Below are positions 26,560 to 33,862 of a stretch of DNA of 43,264 nucleotides, in pieces. A program made the position numbers and the translations under genes. The stretch is from Clostridia bacterium. GTDB taxonomy: Bacteria > Bacillota > Clostridia > Peptostreptococcales > Anaerovoracaceae. The stretch is from assembly GCA_910575405.1 (NCBI GenBank), contig CAJTER010000036.1, positions 1-43,264 on the forward strand, given 5' to 3'. Positions within the stretch are counted from its first letter, which is position 1. Each line of letters opens with the position of its first letter. Below the pieces are notes generated by a model. That model was not told the DNA's origin. It saw only the letters and a list, made by a program, of their open reading frames with translations, and ran no database searches.

Positions 26560-28005
26560 ATGAACAAAAGATTTAACATAACAGCAGATTGCAAGCCAAA
26601 GCTACATTATATGGTTGACCTGACCTCCCGTCTGGCTCAAATCAAGGAATACGTAGACAGAGGCGAATATTTTACCATCAACCGTGCCCGCCAGTACGGC
26701 AAAACGACGACACTGCGGGCCCTGAAGGAGTATCTCAAGGACAGCTATTGTGTAATCAGCATGGACTTTCAGATGCAGATGAGCGAGGCAAAATTCCGCA
26801 GCGAAAACGCCTTTTCCATTGCATTCGCAAAAGCCTTCATCAGCCTCCTGCAGAACCTGGATACTGCCAAATCTGCGGAACTGGCCCAGGCAGCGGAAAC
26901 CCTCAGCCGGGCAGCCAGAGAAAAACCGCGGGAGCTGGAACTGGTAGAACTCTTTCAGCATTTGAGCAGCATCTGCGGGGCAGCGGGTCGACCGCTCGTT
27001 TTGATCATAGATGAGGCGGACAGCGCAGCAAATAATCAGGTCTTTCTCGACTTCCTGGCACAGCTGCGAGGCTATTACATTGACCGTGACAGCTCAAAGA
27101 CCTTTCAGTCCGTTATCCTGGCAGGCGTCTATGACATAAAAAACCTCAAACGAAAACTTCGCCCAGATCAGGAGCACAAACAGAACAGCCCCTGGAATAT
27201 TGCGGCAGACTTCAAAGTCGAAATGAGCTTTTCAGCAGAGGAAATTGCCGGCATGCTCCAGGAGTATGAAGCGGAGCATGAAACAGGAATGAATATCACG
27301 CAGCTGTCGGAGCTTCTTTATGAACATACAAGCGGCTACCCATACCTGGTTTCAAGACTTTGCAAACTGATTGACGAAGAAGTAGCAGGCAGTGAAAGCT
27401 TTCCAACTCACACAGCAGCATGGACTTTGGCAGGCTTTTTTCAGGCGCAAAAGCTTCTCCTTGAGGAAAAAAATACTCTGTTCGAATCTATGGTAAACAA
27501 ACTTTACGACTTCCCGGAACTGAAAACCATCATCAGCTCCATCCTGTTCACAGGGCGGGAGGTTGCTTATAACGCCCTGAACCCGGATATTGCTGCTGCC
27601 GAAATGTTCGGCCTTATAAAAAATGTAAACGGAACTGCCGCCATCTCCAACCGGATCTTCGAAATGGTCTTTTACAACCTGTTTTTAACTTCTGCTGAAA
27701 TCCAGAACACCGAACTCTATAAAGCCGCTGTACAGGAAATAACAATGAACACTCTTCAAAACACAATTTCCATGATGAAAACCCTGCCGGAAGCCGATTT
27801 ACTCAAAGTTCAAGAATTTACTAAGAAACTTTTCAGGCGTCACGAACTTGAGGCTGCTGATGAAGCTGTTGCTAAATTTTTAGGTCCAAAATCAGCAGAG
27901 GATATTTATAGAGACTTAGAAATATCCAGAAAACAGGCCGAAGTAGGGGCATATCAGGAAATGGAGGAGGCGCTTGATGAAATTTGCCGGGAACTCAGAA
28001 TATAA
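26560..28005 (+). CDS. AAA-type ATPase fused in frame to an antitoxin-like tail
   Basis: 481 residues. Residues 1 to about 394 look like the AAA-ATPase-like family (PF09820/AAA-like): P-loop INRARQYGKTTTL (about 41-53), Walker B LVLIIDEAD, sensor region and ISNRIFEMVFYNLF. Relatives normally continue into a PD-(D/E)XK-type C-terminal domain. Here the frame instead continues from M396 into 86 residues (MNTLQNTISMMKTLPEADLL ... IYRDLEISRKQAE ... ALDEICREL) that resemble a complete RelB/Phd-like antitoxin. GGAGG lies before ATG 26560. The ATPase function is unknown, and the chimera may be a deletion product rather than a working fusion. Confidence 0.85.
   Translation: MNKRFNITADCKPKLHYMVDLTSRLAQIKEYVDRGEYFTINRARQYGKTTTLRALKEYLKDSYCVISMDFQMQMSEAKFRSENAFSIAFAKAFISLLQNLDTAKSAELAQAAETLSRAAREKPRELELVELFQHLSSICGAAGRPLVLIIDEADSAANNQVFLDFLAQLRGYYIDRDSSKTFQSVILAGVYDIKNLKRKLRPDQEHKQNSPWNIAADFKVEMSFSAEEIAGMLQEYEAEHETGMNITQLSELLYEHTSGYPYLVSRLCKLIDEEVAGSESFPTHTAAWTLAGFFQAQKLLLEEKNTLFESMVNKLYDFPELKTIISSILFTGREVAYNALNPDIAAAEMFGLIKNVNGTAAISNRIFEMVFYNLFLTSAEIQNTELYKAAVQEITMNTLQNTISMMKTLPEADLLKVQEFTKKLFRRHELEAADEAVAKFLGPKSAEDIYRDLEISRKQAEVGAYQEMEEALDEICRELRI
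27745..28005 (+). CDS. Possible separate antitoxin frame inside the ATPase gene
   Basis: An in-frame ATG at 27745 with AGGA (27734-27737) 7 nt upstream could start an independent 86-residue protein. Helical N-terminal part, then AVAKFLGPKSAEDIYRDLEI and a C-terminal tail like those of RelB/Phd-type antitoxins that embrace a RelE/ParE toxin. Directly downstream are toxin remnants (28009-28131), the normal order of such modules. Resemblance is from memory of the families. If true, it can still neutralise related toxins encoded elsewhere. Confidence 0.45.
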   Translation: MNTLQNTISMMKTLPEADLLKVQEFTKKLFRRHELEAADEAVAKFLGPKSAEDIYRDLEISRKQAEVGAYQEMEEALDEICRELRI

Positions 28006-28131
28006 AGTTGTCATCGAACAATACGTCTCAAACGGCATAATTATTTTATGCTTTATCGCATACAGGATGATGTAGTTTATGTTGATGCTATTTACCATGA
28101 CTTACAGGATTACGAAAACTTTTCTCAATAG
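27992..28131 (+). pseudogene. RelE/ParE toxin remnant with the middle deleted
   Basis: One frame near 27998-28020 reads EYKVVIEQ, like the first residues of many RelE/ParE toxins. A different frame from 28030 to the TAG at 28129-28131 reads HNYFMLYRIQDDVVYVDAIY followed by HDLQDYENFSQ, a characteristic RelE/ParE C-terminus (strand-Tyr-Arg-strand). About 50 residues expected between the two are missing and the frames do not match, so the toxin should be dead. It follows the antitoxin-like region at normal toxin distance. Confidence 0.6.
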
Positions 28132-28191
28132 TCTATGCCCGTATTTATTGCTGGCAATGACTGAGTAAGGAAACCCATATAGATAATTTGC

Positions 28192-28240
28192 AAAACCGGC
28201 AGAGCCGACTCCTTCCTTTCCCAGGCAGAAGCCGGCTTTT
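28192..28240 (-). terminator. Probable terminator of the MATE gene at 28247
   Basis: AAAACCGGC (28192-28200) and GCCGGCTTTT (28231-28240) can pair, with one bulge and about 30 nt between. Read leftward, the stem ends in TTTTG. Moderate support. Confidence 0.45.
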
Positions 28241-28246
28241 TACATC

Positions 28247-29608
28247 TTACATCTCCTTCTTAATCCGCCCCAGCGTCCTCCGCAGGAACAAGATACACAT
28301 GATGACCGATGCCAGCTCAGCAATAGGAAAGGCCCACCATACCGCATTTACATTTCCAGAAAGAGACAGCAGCCACGCCGCAGGAAGCAGCACGATCAGC
28401 TGGCGGACAAGGGAAACGATGAGACTGTACACGCTCATCCCAAGGGCTTGGCACACAGAGCTGGCAATAATGGAAAAACCGGCCAGGACAAAATGAATGG
28501 AAATGATCCGCAGAGCCGGAATTCCGATGGACATCATATGCTCCGATGCGCTGAACAGCTGCAGCAGCGGCCCGGGCGCCAGCTGAAACAGAACAACCCC
28601 CAGCAGCATAATTCCTACAGCATAATAAACCGAATACCGTATCGTTTTGTGAATACGCTCTTCCTTCCTAGCCCCGTAATTATAGGCGACAATGGGAACC
28701 ATCCCGTTATTGAGTCCAAAGACCGGCATGAAAATAAAACTCTGTAGCTTGAAATAGACTCCAAAAACCGCAACTGCCGTGGAACTGAAGGCAATGAGAA
28801 TCTTATTGAGCCCAAAGGTCATAACAGAACTGATGGCCATCATCAGAATCGAAGGAATCCCGATATACAGAATACTGGAAATTACCTTTCTCTCCGGCCG
28901 GAACCCTTTCAGGCTGAAATGAATATCCGGATTTTTCTTCAAATTAAAGAGCAGCGCTAAAACAGCCGCAGCAATCTGCCCCAGAACCGTAGCCGCAGCA
29001 GCCCCGGCAACGCCCATTCTCGGCAGCCCCAAAAGCCCGAAAATCAGAATCGGATCCAGAATAATATTGAGAATTGCCCCCATCCCCTGGGTGATCATCG
29101 TATAAAAAGTCCGCCCAGTTGCCTGCAGCAGCTTTTCAAAGGTGAGCTGGAAAAAGAGACCAAAAGAAAACATGCAGCAGATGCGAAGATAAATATCCCC
29201 ATAGCTGATGATTTCCTCAATATTCGTCTGACTCGTCATAAACAAATGCACTCCGGTAAGAGAAAAAATCAAAAACAAACCGTAGCACAAAAGTATGAGA
29301 AACAGCCCCTGAATCGCCACACCGTTAACCCGGCCCTGATCCTTTTGCCCCAGAGCTCTGGAAAGCAGCGCATTAATACCGACCCCGACACCGCTTCCTA
29401 CTGCAATAAACAAATTCTGAATAGGAAATGCCAGCGAAACAGCTGTCAGCGCGTTTTCGTTGATCATAGCGACAAAAATACTGTCCACCACATTATAAAG
29501 AGCCTGCACCAACATGGAAATCACCATGGGCAGGGACATGGTAACCAGCAGCCTGTTTACCGGCATAACCCCCATCTTATTTTCCTGTTCCAGTCGATTA
29601 TCTTCCAT
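28247..29608 (-). CDS. MATE family efflux transporter, MarR-linked
   Basis: 453 residues with 12 predicted helices and the MATE entry motif LPMVISMLVQALYNVVDSIF (first helix). The second-half counterpart LVRQLIVLLPAAWLLS is visible. The start is placed at the ATG read leftward from 29608, because GAGGAGGTG lies about 9 nt upstream; an upstream in-frame TTG would add 13 residues that include the ribosome binding site. It lies 85 nt behind a MarR-type regulator in the same direction, so it is probably co-transcribed and induced by the ligand of that regulator. Substrate unknown. Confidence 0.93.
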   Translation of the reverse strand: MEDNRLEQENKMGVMPVNRLLVTMSLPMVISMLVQALYNVVDSIFVAMINENALTAVSLAFPIQNLFIAVGSGVGVGINALLSRALGQKDQGRVNGVAIQGLFLILLCYGLFLIFSLTGVHLFMTSQTNIEEIISYGDIYLRICCMFSFGLFFQLTFEKLLQATGRTFYTMITQGMGAILNIILDPILIFGLLGLPRMGVAGAAAATVLGQIAAAVLALLFNLKKNPDIHFSLKGFRPERKVISSILYIGIPSILMMAISSVMTFGLNKILIAFSSTAVAVFGVYFKLQSFIFMPVFGLNNGMVPIVAYNYGARKEERIHKTIRYSVYYAVGIMLLGVVLFQLAPGPLLQLFSASEHMMSIGIPALRIISIHFVLAGFSIIASSVCQALGMSVYSLIVSLVRQLIVLLPAAWLLSLSGNVNAVWWAFPIAELASVIMCILFLRRTLGRIKKEM

Positions 29609-29651
29609 AAAAAAATACACCTCCTCAAGCTTCACAAAATATGGCAAATTA

Positions 29652-29688
29652 TTTGTTTGTTAGATATCGAACGATATGAGCAAACAAA
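29652..29688. promoter_or_regulatory. Long imperfect inverted repeat between marR and MATE
   Basis: Arms TTTGTTTG (29652-29659) with ATATCG (29664-29669), and CGATAT (29672-29677) with CAAACAAA (29681-29688), around a 2-nt centre. It could be a second MarR operator for the transporter or an mRNA hairpin that tunes its translation. Confidence 0.55.
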
Positions 29689-29693
29689 CTATC

Positions 29694-30131
29694 TTAGTCC
29701 TTAACTGCTTTGGCAAGACGCTTGAGCAGAGAAATCAGCATATCCATCTCTTCTTTGGAAAAATGCCGGGATTCTTCTGCGGCCATGGCGGAAAGATGCG
29801 CCTTAAACTCTTCATAAATCCGCACTCCAGCAGGTGTCAGCGCAAGCTTTTTCAGCCTCGCATCCTCCGAGACATTCTCCCGCGCAACATATCCCTTTCC
29901 TTCCAAAAGCTTTAAGATATTAGATATCGTGGAACGCCTTACATCCAGAGCAGCCTCCAGATCCCGCTGAAACACATCCCGCTCTTTTGCCGCAAAATAA
30001 ATCCACTCCAAAACAAAAAACTGCACAGAGGTCAAATCAAACTCAGCAGCCAGGTGGTCGATCCTGCGTTTCATCTTGATATCCACAATATGAATCAGCT
30101 TTCCGATTTTCTGCATACTAATGTCTTGCAT
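29694..30131 (-). CDS. MarR family transcriptional regulator
   Basis: 145 residues from the ATG read leftward at 30131 (MQDISMQKIGKL). Winged helix-turn-helix: VFQRDLEAALDVRRSTISNI then LEGKGYVARE and the wing DARLKKLALT. The start is preceded by GAGGAAGG; an in-frame TTG at 30149 would add six residues and overlap that site. A perfect 7-bp inverted repeat overlapping its own promoter (30151-30168) points to autorepression, and the following MATE exporter is the likely target. Ligand unknown, probably a phenolic or drug-like compound as for many MarR proteins. Confidence 0.93.
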   Translation of the reverse strand: MQDISMQKIGKLIHIVDIKMKRRIDHLAAEFDLTSVQFFVLEWIYFAAKERDVFQRDLEAALDVRRSTISNILKLLEGKGYVARENVSEDARLKKLALTPAGVRIYEEFKAHLSAMAAEESRHFSKEEMDMLISLLKRLAKAVKD

Positions 30132-30150
30132 AGCACCTTCCTCAAACAAC

Positions 30151-30196
30151 TTGTTAGAACGCTAACAATTATAATGCAAAGAAAAAAGGATGTCAA
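30151..30196 (-). promoter_or_regulatory. marR promoter with overlapping operator
   Basis: Read leftward: TTGACA (30196-30191), 17-nt spacer, TATAAT (30173-30168), both perfect. The palindrome TTGTTAG-AACG-CTAACAA (30151-30168) abuts and overlaps the -10 box and the start point, so bound regulator would block RNA polymerase. Confidence 0.85.
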
Positions 30197-30255
30197 GGGG
30201 GGAGGAAAGAACCGCTCCAGCAATTGCTTGATATGAGTCATGCAAACGCCGAAAA

Positions 30256-30295
30256 AGGGCTCATCGCATTCCATTTTTAATACGAGAGCCGTCTT
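30256..30295 (-). terminator. Terminator of the RelA/SpoT operon
   Basis: Read leftward, GGCTC (30290-30286) pairs with GAGCC (30262-30258), extended by TCG/CGA with one bulge, and a CTTTTT tract follows. It ends just after the last gene of the leftward operon. Confidence 0.65.
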
Positions 30296-30865
30296 TTATA
30301 GAATATATAAATTTTCTTCTGAGATGGAAGCATTACATAAATGCGTAAAATAAAAAGGATCAAACATTAAAAACATAGACTCTTTGCTTAAATCTCTATA
30401 TCGAAATGAATATTCCAGCTCTTTACAATACAATTCACATATATCCTGCCCCTTTTCAAAAAAATCTGGATTGTACTCTTTTAGCAAGCTGCAAGTCATA
30501 TGTAACGCAATTTTTTCATTAATCCATGTTGCCATTTGCATAACTTCTTTGGAATCCTCTGGCAGAATTTTCATCCAGAAAGGGCGAAGCTTCAGAACCC
30601 AGAAGCATTCTAAGCCGGTTATCACCTTATATTCATTTGCCTCCATGTTAGAATGGTATATTTGAAAATATAATTTGCGCATGTCTACGCGGATAATTAC
30701 GTCTTTTAATGCCTGAATGTTTACTTCTACTCGAGTCTTGTCAATGTCTGAAATTCTACAAAATTGTGTAACTATTTCATCATATTTCTGAAGCTCCCGG
30801 TCAATAAATTCTTGCGGTGGCTCCTCATACTCGACCTTCGTACTTTGCCAACGAGTCTCATTCAT
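30296..30865 (-). CDS. Unknown protein, third gene of the RelA/SpoT operon
   Basis: 189 residues from the ATG read leftward at 30865 (MNETRWQSTKVEYEEPP). AGGGGG lies about 9 nt upstream and this ATG sits in ATGAATGA, overlapping the stop of the preceding small gene, so translation is coupled. An in-frame ATG at 30916 would overlap the small gene by 59 nt and is less likely. The protein is soluble and mixed alpha/beta, with aromatic-rich segments (FDPFYFTHLC, GLECFWVLKLRPFWMKIL). No motif recognised. AT-rich like its two operon partners. An immunity or partner role to the synthetase is only inferred from position. Confidence 0.7.
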   Translation of the reverse strand: MNETRWQSTKVEYEEPPQEFIDRELQKYDEIVTQFCRISDIDKTRVEVNIQALKDVIIRVDMRKLYFQIYHSNMEANEYKVITGLECFWVLKLRPFWMKILPEDSKEVMQMATWINEKIALHMTCSLLKEYNPDFFEKGQDICELYCKELEYSFRYRDLSKESMFLMFDPFYFTHLCNASISEENLYIL

Positions 30866-31061
30866 CACAGAGGCCCCCTCTATATACTCTTCTAAAAAAA
30901 TCTTTTGATTTCTCATCTGCTAGAATTTTCTTTCCGCCTTCTATACAGGGATTCGATATTCCAACCCTTTGAAGTGGTGAATTGGAATCACACACCAGAG
31001 TATGAGCTGCGCATTGACGAACAATTTCTTCATATGGTACTCCTAAAATATGTCTTTCCAT
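30858..31061 (-). CDS. Small unknown protein, second gene of the RelA/SpoT operon
   Basis: 67 residues. The ATG follows the stop of the synthetase gene without any gap (TAAATG), and its own stop overlaps the next start (ATGAATGA). This tight coupling is the main support for it being real. It is small and basic, with three cysteines and no recognised motif (HILGVPYEEIVRQCAAHTLV near the N-terminus). The size and place are those of an antitoxin, but nothing in the sequence proves it. Confidence 0.55.
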   Translation of the reverse strand: MERHILGVPYEEIVRQCAAHTLVCDSNSPLQRVGISNPCIEGGKKILADEKSKDFFRRVYRGGLCDE

Positions 31062-32141
31062 TTAATCCTTTCCCTCCTTACTAAGTTTTACATTATATTT
31101 ATTGCACATCATTTTTACATCAATGAACTCATTTAAAAAATCATAAGATCCCTTGCTAATGATGATGGAATCTCCAAACCTTTTAAAGAATGCCTCACAA
31201 TCATCTATGATCAGCAAGAAGCTAATAATTTGATCAGCCGTGAGACCCTTCGAATATGCCTCAATATTTTTTTCAAAACAGTAGCGTCCTAAAAGAATAT
31301 CTAACTCACGTATCGTTTTAATACCAAATTTTTCTAGCATTCCCCGGCTCCTTTTATAATCATAAAAAAATACTTTTTCACCCAATCTAAGATAAAAATA
31401 TGAAAGAACATTTTCTCTTGTGATAGGTTTTTCTAAAATCTTCCTTAAATCCTCGGAGCGTCCTTGTATGTCTAATTGATCGTATTTTTTGACCAAATCA
31501 TTAATTTGGTAATCCAGCAATTCTAAATTGCCAGATAATAAATTAGTTCTTCTTAATAGGTTTTTCGAATCAACCAATAAACATTCCTTTTTATACTGTC
31601 TGTCATGAAAAATTTGAGCCCATGCATCTTCCAAAACTGTTCGAACCTGGATTTCACATTTTAGCCCTTTAAACACTTCTGTGCCAGCAACGAGTGACGT
31701 ATCTTTTAATTGAATGATGTAGTGGACAGATAGATAGCCTATTTTATCAGCACCCAATAAATCTAATTTATTTCCACTATGTTCCTCAATCACATCAAAT
31801 AGTTCTCGTATAATTTTGGAAACCAGTTTGACATCATCTAATAAATATGTAACAATTCGCACTCCGGCTAAGTCCATTATTTCGTTTCGGAAATTGGTAT
31901 ACTTGTAAACAAGTTGCCCGTCGCTAAGTTCGACCTGCTTATTACATTTCCTTTCCAGACTTTCAGGTTCCTTTTCACGTGCAGATGCAAATGCAAAATC
32001 TATCTGCCTTGATTTTAATGCGTCTGTTACCAGCCTAAGTATAAAAACGGAATAATTTTTATACTTCGCCCGTTCCTTCCTGTAATCGCAAAGGAACCGT
32101 TCTCTACGAGTACTTAGATATTCTTCTGCATTGGTCTGCAT
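31062..32141 (-). CDS. RelA/SpoT-type nucleotide pyrophosphokinase (toxSAS-like)
   Basis: 359 residues. The N-terminal 200 form a RelA/SpoT synthetase domain: SLERKCNK (about 61-68), IMDLAGVRIVTYL with D90 and R95, GYLSVHYIIQL with Y136 and H140, and CEIQVRTVLEDAWAQIFHD with E163, Q165, R167 and H179. The residues needed for pyrophosphate transfer are therefore intact. No HD hydrolase domain, TGS or ACT domain is present. The C-terminal 150 residues are helical and unrecognised. Single-domain synthetases of this kind make (p)ppGpp or act as toxSAS toxins that modify nucleotides or tRNA. It leads a coupled operon with two small unknown genes, a toxin-antitoxin or phage-defence style setting. 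Confidence 0.88.
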   Translation of the reverse strand: MQTNAEEYLSTRRERFLCDYRKERAKYKNYSVFILRLVTDALKSRQIDFAFASAREKEPESLERKCNKQVELSDGQLVYKYTNFRNEIMDLAGVRIVTYLLDDVKLVSKIIRELFDVIEEHSGNKLDLLGADKIGYLSVHYIIQLKDTSLVAGTEVFKGLKCEIQVRTVLEDAWAQIFHDRQYKKECLLVDSKNLLRRTNLLSGNLELLDYQINDLVKKYDQLDIQGRSEDLRKILEKPITRENVLSYFYLRLGEKVFFYDYKRSRGMLEKFGIKTIRELDILLGRYCFEKNIEAYSKGLTADQIISFLLIIDDCEAFFKRFGDSIIISKGSYDFLNEFIDVKMMCNKYNVKLSKEGKD

Positions 32142-32166
32142 ACTGAAAATTCAACCTCCCTTCTTA

Positions 32167-32192
32167 TAATTGTTACGATTAATTGTTACGAT
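32167..32192 (-). repeat. Two perfect tandem 13-bp repeats upstream of the synthetase operon
   Basis: TAATTGTTACGAT occurs twice back to back (32167-32179 and 32180-32192), 26 to 51 nt before the synthetase start, where promoter and operator would be expected. GGGAGG follows on the coding strand. Confidence 0.75.
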
Positions 32193-32296
32193 AAACAGCC
32201 TCCAGATTCGAGAGATGTTCAACTGCGCCGTCAGAGCATCTATCATCTTCCTTAGTATATCCCATTTTGAAGTTTAGTGCAATGTGAATAACGGAA

Positions 32297-33352
32297 TTAC
32301 AGCTTTGCTGCCCGCTTCAGCCTGTCGATGGGAATATCGGTCAGCTCGGAGATCTCCTCATAGGACTTTCCCTTTTTCAGCATTACATCCACCAGCTCCA
32401 TTTTACCCTGAGCAATGCCCCGTTTTTCGCCTTGCGCAATGCCCCTTTTGAGTATGGTCTTAGCCTCATATTCCAGCACTCTTCCTCCCATAACGGCTTT
32501 CACTCCTTCCTTTACATTTTCATATTTCTCCGCGATGTGCTCCAGTACGCGGCCAGACATATCCACAATCGTACATTTTGTATATTCATCAATATGCCCC
32601 TGTCTGCACAGCTGTTCCAGCCTCCTGCGAATGCCTGCGTACTCTCCGCAGAGTGTTTCCAATTCTTCCCCGTTTGTCTCATACCGTGCAAAGCGGCCTT
32701 CATGGGAAAAGATATAAAAGGGAATCAGAAACAGCAAATCTTTTTCAAAGAGTCCCTCCAGCGTATAGCTCTTCAGCTTCATCACCGGTATTGCATACCG
32801 CAGGACTCCGCCCGGCGTTTCCATGCAGATGTACATGACATCTGGCGTATGTCTGCCGCAGCGCAGGAACAAAACCGCCGAATGGGGAAAACTCACATGG
32901 AGCGTGTTTCCACGGATGCTCCCTTCATCCAGCGCGATCTGGCTGTCATATTCAAAAAAGCGAATCAGCATGCTGCTGTCCGGGGTGCTTTGGCACTCCC
33001 AGTGGTATTTTTTCCTTCCCCTTTTTCCCAGGACAGTAAAGCTGCTGTCGGTAATATACTTTTCCTCCCCGCCGTCCTGCTGGTTCTGAAAGTGCTCGTT
33101 CTGCGAAAAGCGAATTTCTTCCCTGCCTGTGTAGGTTTCTTCAAAAATCTCGTTAATCATGGGAAGAATCAAGCTGCTGCAGTCGTTTAATAAAGTTCGA
33201 AACACATCGTCATAAGGTAGTGCACTGACCATCTGAGAATTGGGGCGTCTGGCACTGCCTATTTTGCCATCTGCCGCGTTGTCATCGCTCGCCGTAGCTA
33301 TGGCTACGCCTCGTTCTTCCGCCTTGCAGGCTGACAAAATATTCAGCACCAT
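32297..33352 (-). CDS. Rpn-family PD-(D/E)XK nuclease, 5' end replaced by a MITE-like element
   Basis: 351 residues as read. From PYDDVFRTLLNDCSSLILPM onward this is a normal Rpn/transposase-like PD-(D/E)XK protein: HWECQSTPDSSMLIRFFEYD holds the Glu-x-Gln core, and the C-terminus has KRGIAQGEKRGIAQGKMELV and EEISELTDIPIDRLKRA. Rpn proteins promote RecA-independent recombination and some act in defence. The first 44 or so residues are encoded by a repeat element that sits between the body of the gene and its original promoter, ribosome binding site and ATG (33393-33395), which is out of frame now. The element supplies a new ATG at 33352 without a well-spaced ribosome binding site, so the gene may be poorly expressed. 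Confidence 0.75.
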   Translation of the reverse strand: MVLNILSACKAEERGVAIATASDDNAADGKIGSARRPNSQMVSALPYDDVFRTLLNDCSSLILPMINEIFEETYTGREEIRFSQNEHFQNQQDGGEEKYITDSSFTVLGKRGRKKYHWECQSTPDSSMLIRFFEYDSQIALDEGSIRGNTLHVSFPHSAVLFLRCGRHTPDVMYICMETPGGVLRYAIPVMKLKSYTLEGLFEKDLLFLIPFYIFSHEGRFARYETNGEELETLCGEYAGIRRRLEQLCRQGHIDEYTKCTIVDMSGRVLEHIAEKYENVKEGVKAVMGGRVLEYEAKTILKRGIAQGEKRGIAQGKMELVDVMLKKGKSYEEISELTDIPIDRLKRAAKL

Positions 33353-33384
33353 CCACCCTAATTCCCAGGTGGTCAGTACACTGG
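33219..33384. mobile_element. MITE-like element, copy 1 (inside the Rpn gene)
   Basis: About 166 bp with imperfect terminal inverted repeats: left TAGTGCACTGACCATCTGAG, right read inward from CCAGTGTACTGACCACCTGG. It carries no transposase. The inner part differs from copy 2 at only about four positions in 145, all transitions. An inner hairpin CGTAGC-TATG-GCTACG is shared. Insertion occurred four codons after the original Rpn start. Confidence 0.8.
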
Positions 33385-33392
33385 CTCAGATT

Positions 33393-33436
33393 CATAGTTC
33401 CTCTTTTATTATATCTTGTTTTTTCGTCCAATACAA
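33393..33436 (-). promoter_or_regulatory. Original promoter, ribosome binding site and start of the Rpn gene
   Basis: Read leftward: TTGTAT (33436-33431), 17-nt spacer, TATAAT (33413-33408), AGAGGAAC, then ATG AAT CTG AGC (33395-33384), after which the MITE-like element begins. From this ATG the frame runs into a TGA within the element after 37 codons. Confidence 0.65.
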
Positions 33437-33862
33437 ATCAAATGTTCAGCTTGCACGTTTCATTTGAGCCTAATATTTAGCAAATTTGGAACATTATACC
33501 ATGCAACAACCAATAAGTAAATATATTCCATGTAAATTTATTCTATTTTTCGCCGATTTCTGACGCAAAATCTCCATTTCCACTTGTATTCGCAAAAGAA
33601 ATGCGCTATAATAACAACGGTAGCAGAGTTTTACATTATTATCATGATGAAATTCTCAAAACTATCAGCCATATATGATGGACAGCTGCGGGTTCGTTCT
33701 TTTCCTGCGGCTGTCCAGTCTCCAAAAGAGCATATCCGCAAAACCCAAATCAAAGAGCTAAGCCCCAAATAAGCCCTAAACAATACAAATTCAGAGATAA
33801 AACACCCGAATACGAAAAACTTTTCAGTTCTAGTCATAGCTTCTCGGAGCTGTTTTTTTATT
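33437..33862 (+). other. Gene-poor stretch with one promoter-like site
   Basis: No convincing gene. TTGTAT (33584-33589), 17-nt spacer, TATAAT (33607-33612) could start a rightward transcript with a 42-codon frame from ATG 33651 (MMKFSKLSAIYDGQLRV) that lacks a ribosome binding site. AGCTTCTCGGAGCT followed by seven T (33838-33859) is a weak terminator-like end. It could be a small RNA or decayed gene. Confidence 0.35.

Noticed and set aside
33651-33772. A small protein gene after the promoter at 33584-33612
   Set aside because: The 42-codon frame has no ribosome binding site or family resemblance; it is listed only as part of the gene-poor stretch.
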